This document shows, in pieces, positions 62,550 through 64,000 of a DNA stretch of 64,000 bases. A program made the translations under genes and the position numbers. Numbering within the stretch: the first letter of the stretch is position 1; each line of letters starts with the position of its first letter. Below the pieces are notes generated by a model. It did no database searches, was not told where the DNA came from, and saw nothing but the letters and a program-made list of their open reading frames with translations. This stretch comes from Stappia sp. WLB 29 (GTDB lineage: Bacteria; Pseudomonadota; Alphaproteobacteria; Rhizobiales; Stappiaceae): positions 124,001-188,000 of the forward strand of contig NZ_JALBGD010000007.1 of NCBI RefSeq assembly GCF_023507705.1, written 5' to 3'.

Positions 62550-62951
62550 CGCACACTCTCCCCTCGGCCTTGCTGTCGTTCTAACGTCGATATGGGGGCA
62601 AGAGGTCGCAGAATCGGTTGCTCTCACCGTGAAGTGAACCTGCGGGCGGGGCGCGTGAGGCCCGCGTGAGCCGTTCATGAGCCGGGCATGAACCCGATTG
62701 TGCCGCCGACGAAGCGGAAACTTGCGCAAAGAGGGGAAAACCTGCGCTTCCTGCGCTGTCCAGACGCAGCGCTTGTCGTTGACTTCATCCGGTTCGGCCC
62801 GTATAAGCCCGGCAATCGGGTCGTGCTGACTTACGCGGCGCCCACGACGCCTCCGTGCGAACGGTCTTGAGGACCTTGGCCGGCGGGGGTCGACCACCAG
62901 AAAAATTCGATAACCAGGGCCGCGCGCCCCTCAGCGCGCGGGAAGAAGACA
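62550..62951. other. 402-base divergent region upstream of rpmH
   Basis: It holds the rpmH promoter at 62779-62807 and a leader of about 145 bases. The DUF547 operon promoter must also lie here, but I cannot point to it. Confidence 0.6.
62779..62807 (+). promoter_or_regulatory. Strong sigma70-type promoter for rpmH-rnpA-yidC
   Basis: TTGACT (62779-62784), exactly 17 bases, TATAAG (62802-62807). A near-consensus promoter, as expected for ribosomal protein L34. Confidence 0.8.
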
Positions 62952-63086
62952 ATGAAGCGCACCTATCAGCCGAGCCGCCTCGTCCGCAAGCGCCGCCACG
63001 GCTTCCGCAGCCGCATGGCCACGAAGAACGGCCGCCAGGTTCTCGCCCGCCGTCGCGCCAAGGGCCGCAAGCGGCTGAGCGCGTAA
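62952..63086 (+). CDS. rpmH: 50S ribosomal protein L34
   Basis: A 44-residue basic protein, [20 protein letters not shown] at the start and KRLSA at the end, canonical L34. It is a component of the large ribosomal subunit and begins the conserved rpmH-rnpA-yidC block. Confidence 0.98.
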   Translation: MKRTYQPSRLVRKRRHGFRSRMATKNGRQVLARRRAKGRKRLSA

Positions 63087-63122
63087 CGCAGGCCTGGGCG
63101 GGCGGGCAAAGGAGTCGTTTCG

Positions 63123-63569
63123 GTGATCCAGCCCCCGCCGCGCACGACATTGCCGACGCTGCAGAAGCGCGCCGAGTTCCTGGCCGTCGCAAAGGGCGGC
63201 CGGAGCTCTCGGCGTGCTTTTGTCATGCAGGCAGCCGCCAGCGAGGACGGCCCGCGCATCGGCTACACGGTCACCAAGAAGACCGGCAACGCGGTGGAGC
63301 GCAATCGCATCCGCCGTCGTTTTCGTGCAGCCGTGCGCGCCGCCGCAGAGCAGGCGCGCGGCGATGTCGACTATGTTCTGGTCGGCCGGCGCGCAGCCTT
63401 GTCCGCCGGGTTCGGCGACCTGGTGCGGGAGATCGGCCAGTGCCTGGCCCGCGCCCCGCTTTCGGGCGGAGACGCGGCCCGGCCGCGCCACCGCAAGCGC
63501 CCCGCCCCGGGACATCCCGAACAGCGCCGTGGCGGTAGCGACCGCCGCGGCGAAACTTCCAGCGAATAA
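63123..63569 (+). CDS. rnpA: Ribonuclease P protein component
   Basis: A 148-residue basic protein with GTG start. The family motif GNAVERNRIRRRFRAAVR (RNR signature) is intact, with FLAVAKGGRSSRRAF before it. It helps the RNase P RNA mature tRNA 5' ends. The C-terminal 30 residues are an Arg/Pro-rich extension seen in alphaproteobacteria. Confidence 0.96.
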   Translation: MIQPPPRTTLPTLQKRAEFLAVAKGGRSSRRAFVMQAAASEDGPRIGYTVTKKTGNAVERNRIRRRFRAAVRAAAEQARGDVDYVLVGRRAALSAGFGDLVREIGQCLARAPLSGGDAARPRHRKRPAPGHPEQRRGGSDRRGETSSE

Positions 63570-63587
63570 CGAAGGTGAACGCCGACA

Positions 63588-64000
63588 ATGGCCGAAAACC
63601 GTAACACGATCCTGGCTATCGTCCTGTCGCTGATCGTCCTGCTGGGCTGGCAGTATTTCGTCGCCCAGCCGCAGCTCGACAGGCAGCGCGAGCTTGCCCA
63701 GCAGCAGGCCGCCCAGAGCGAGCAGGCCACGGCCGACGGAACCCCGGCCCCGCAAACCCCGGGCGCGGCTCCCGCCGCCGGCCAGGGCGGCGCGAGCGTT
63801 CCCGGCAGCACCGGCCCGGTCGCCACGGGGTTGACCCGCGAACAGGCGCTGGAGGCCGGTTCGCGCGTTGCCATCGACACTCCGCGCGTCGGCGGCTCGA
63901 TCAATCTGATCGGCGGCCGCATCGACGATATCCGCCTGAAGGACTATCGCGAGACCGTCGATCCCGACAGCCCGACCATCGTGTTGTTCTCGCCCAAGGG
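63588..64000 (+). CDS. yidC: Membrane protein insertase YidC, 3' end outside window
   Basis: The first 137 residues: an N-terminal membrane helix (NTILAIVLSLIVLLGWQYFV), a Gln/Ala/Pro-rich linker, and the start of the periplasmic domain (VAIDTPRVGGSINLIGGRIDDIRLKDYRETV). The five-helix insertase core lies right of the window. Adjacent to rnpA as in most proteobacteria. Confidence 0.96.
   Translation, partial: MAENRNTILAIVLSLIVLLGWQYFVAQPQLDRQRELAQQQAAQSEQATADGTPAPQTPGAAPAAGQGGASVPGSTGPVATGLTREQALEAGSRVAIDTPRVGGSINLIGGRIDDIRLKDYRETVDPDSPTIVLFSPK

Noticed and set aside
62550-63086. Chromosome origin next to rpmH
   Set aside because: No dnaA gene and no cluster of DnaA boxes seen; rpmH is often away from oriC in alphaproteobacteria.
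1-64000. CRISPR arrays or cas genes
   Set aside because: No evenly spaced direct repeats and no Cas-like proteins seen.

Overview
The window is GC-rich throughout (about two thirds G+C by eye) and ends in the rpmH-rnpA-yidC block. The gene families (oligopeptide ABC transporters, many LysR regulators, DedA, a PmtA-like methyltransferase, Tn4371-type trb/tra remnants of the alphaproteobacterial sort) suggest an alphaproteobacterium, probably Hyphomicrobiales. That placement is inference; there is no rRNA here.

Layout. 1-3735: the end of a peptide/nickel-type ABC operon (two ATPases, an alpha/beta hydrolase, a GntR regulator). 3794-8163: two LysR/transporter divergons (MFS; TauE) and a small tautomerase-like protein. 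8304-9374: D-Ala-D-Ala ligase. 9440-15268: a metal-acquisition region, with an AztD-like/ZinT fusion divergent from a FecCD-type ABC transporter operon that ends in an unrecognised internally duplicated protein. 15358-19412: an isochorismatase/LysR pair and an Rrf2/flavoprotein/methyltransferase group. 19539-34111: a redox/stress island with two LysR genes, two aldo-keto reductases, SDR, metallo-hydrolase, dioxygenase, PmtA-like, DedA, AraC and MFS genes, plus pseudogenes and an IS3 scar.

35177-45344: a heavily deleted conjugative element. Pieces of lysR, traG, copG, trbB, trbE and a serine recombinase remain in normal order, with an AraC/autotransporter cargo block between copG and trbB.

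45345-57475: the most interesting part, a compact integrated element of about 12.1 kb bounded by a 46-bp repeat of the 3' part of a tRNA-Arg gene. It has a tyrosine integrase, a TOPRIM/AAA primase-helicase followed by about fifteen copies of CGTGAC[A/G], both terminase subunits, a lambda-type portal, a protease-capsid fusion, a gpW-like joiner and a DUF2190 protein. It has no tail, baseplate or lysis genes. This is the gene set of a capsid-forming phage satellite (cf-PICI type). Between terminase and portal sits a leftward Xre repressor coupled to an AT-rich membrane/coiled-coil gene, facing a promoter flanked by 17-bp direct repeats. I read this as repressor, cargo and late-gene switch.

57431-64000: tRNA-Arg, a sensor kinase, an FAD disulfide oxidoreductase, TVP38 and DUF547 proteins, then a strong promoter and rpmH, rnpA and the start of yidC.
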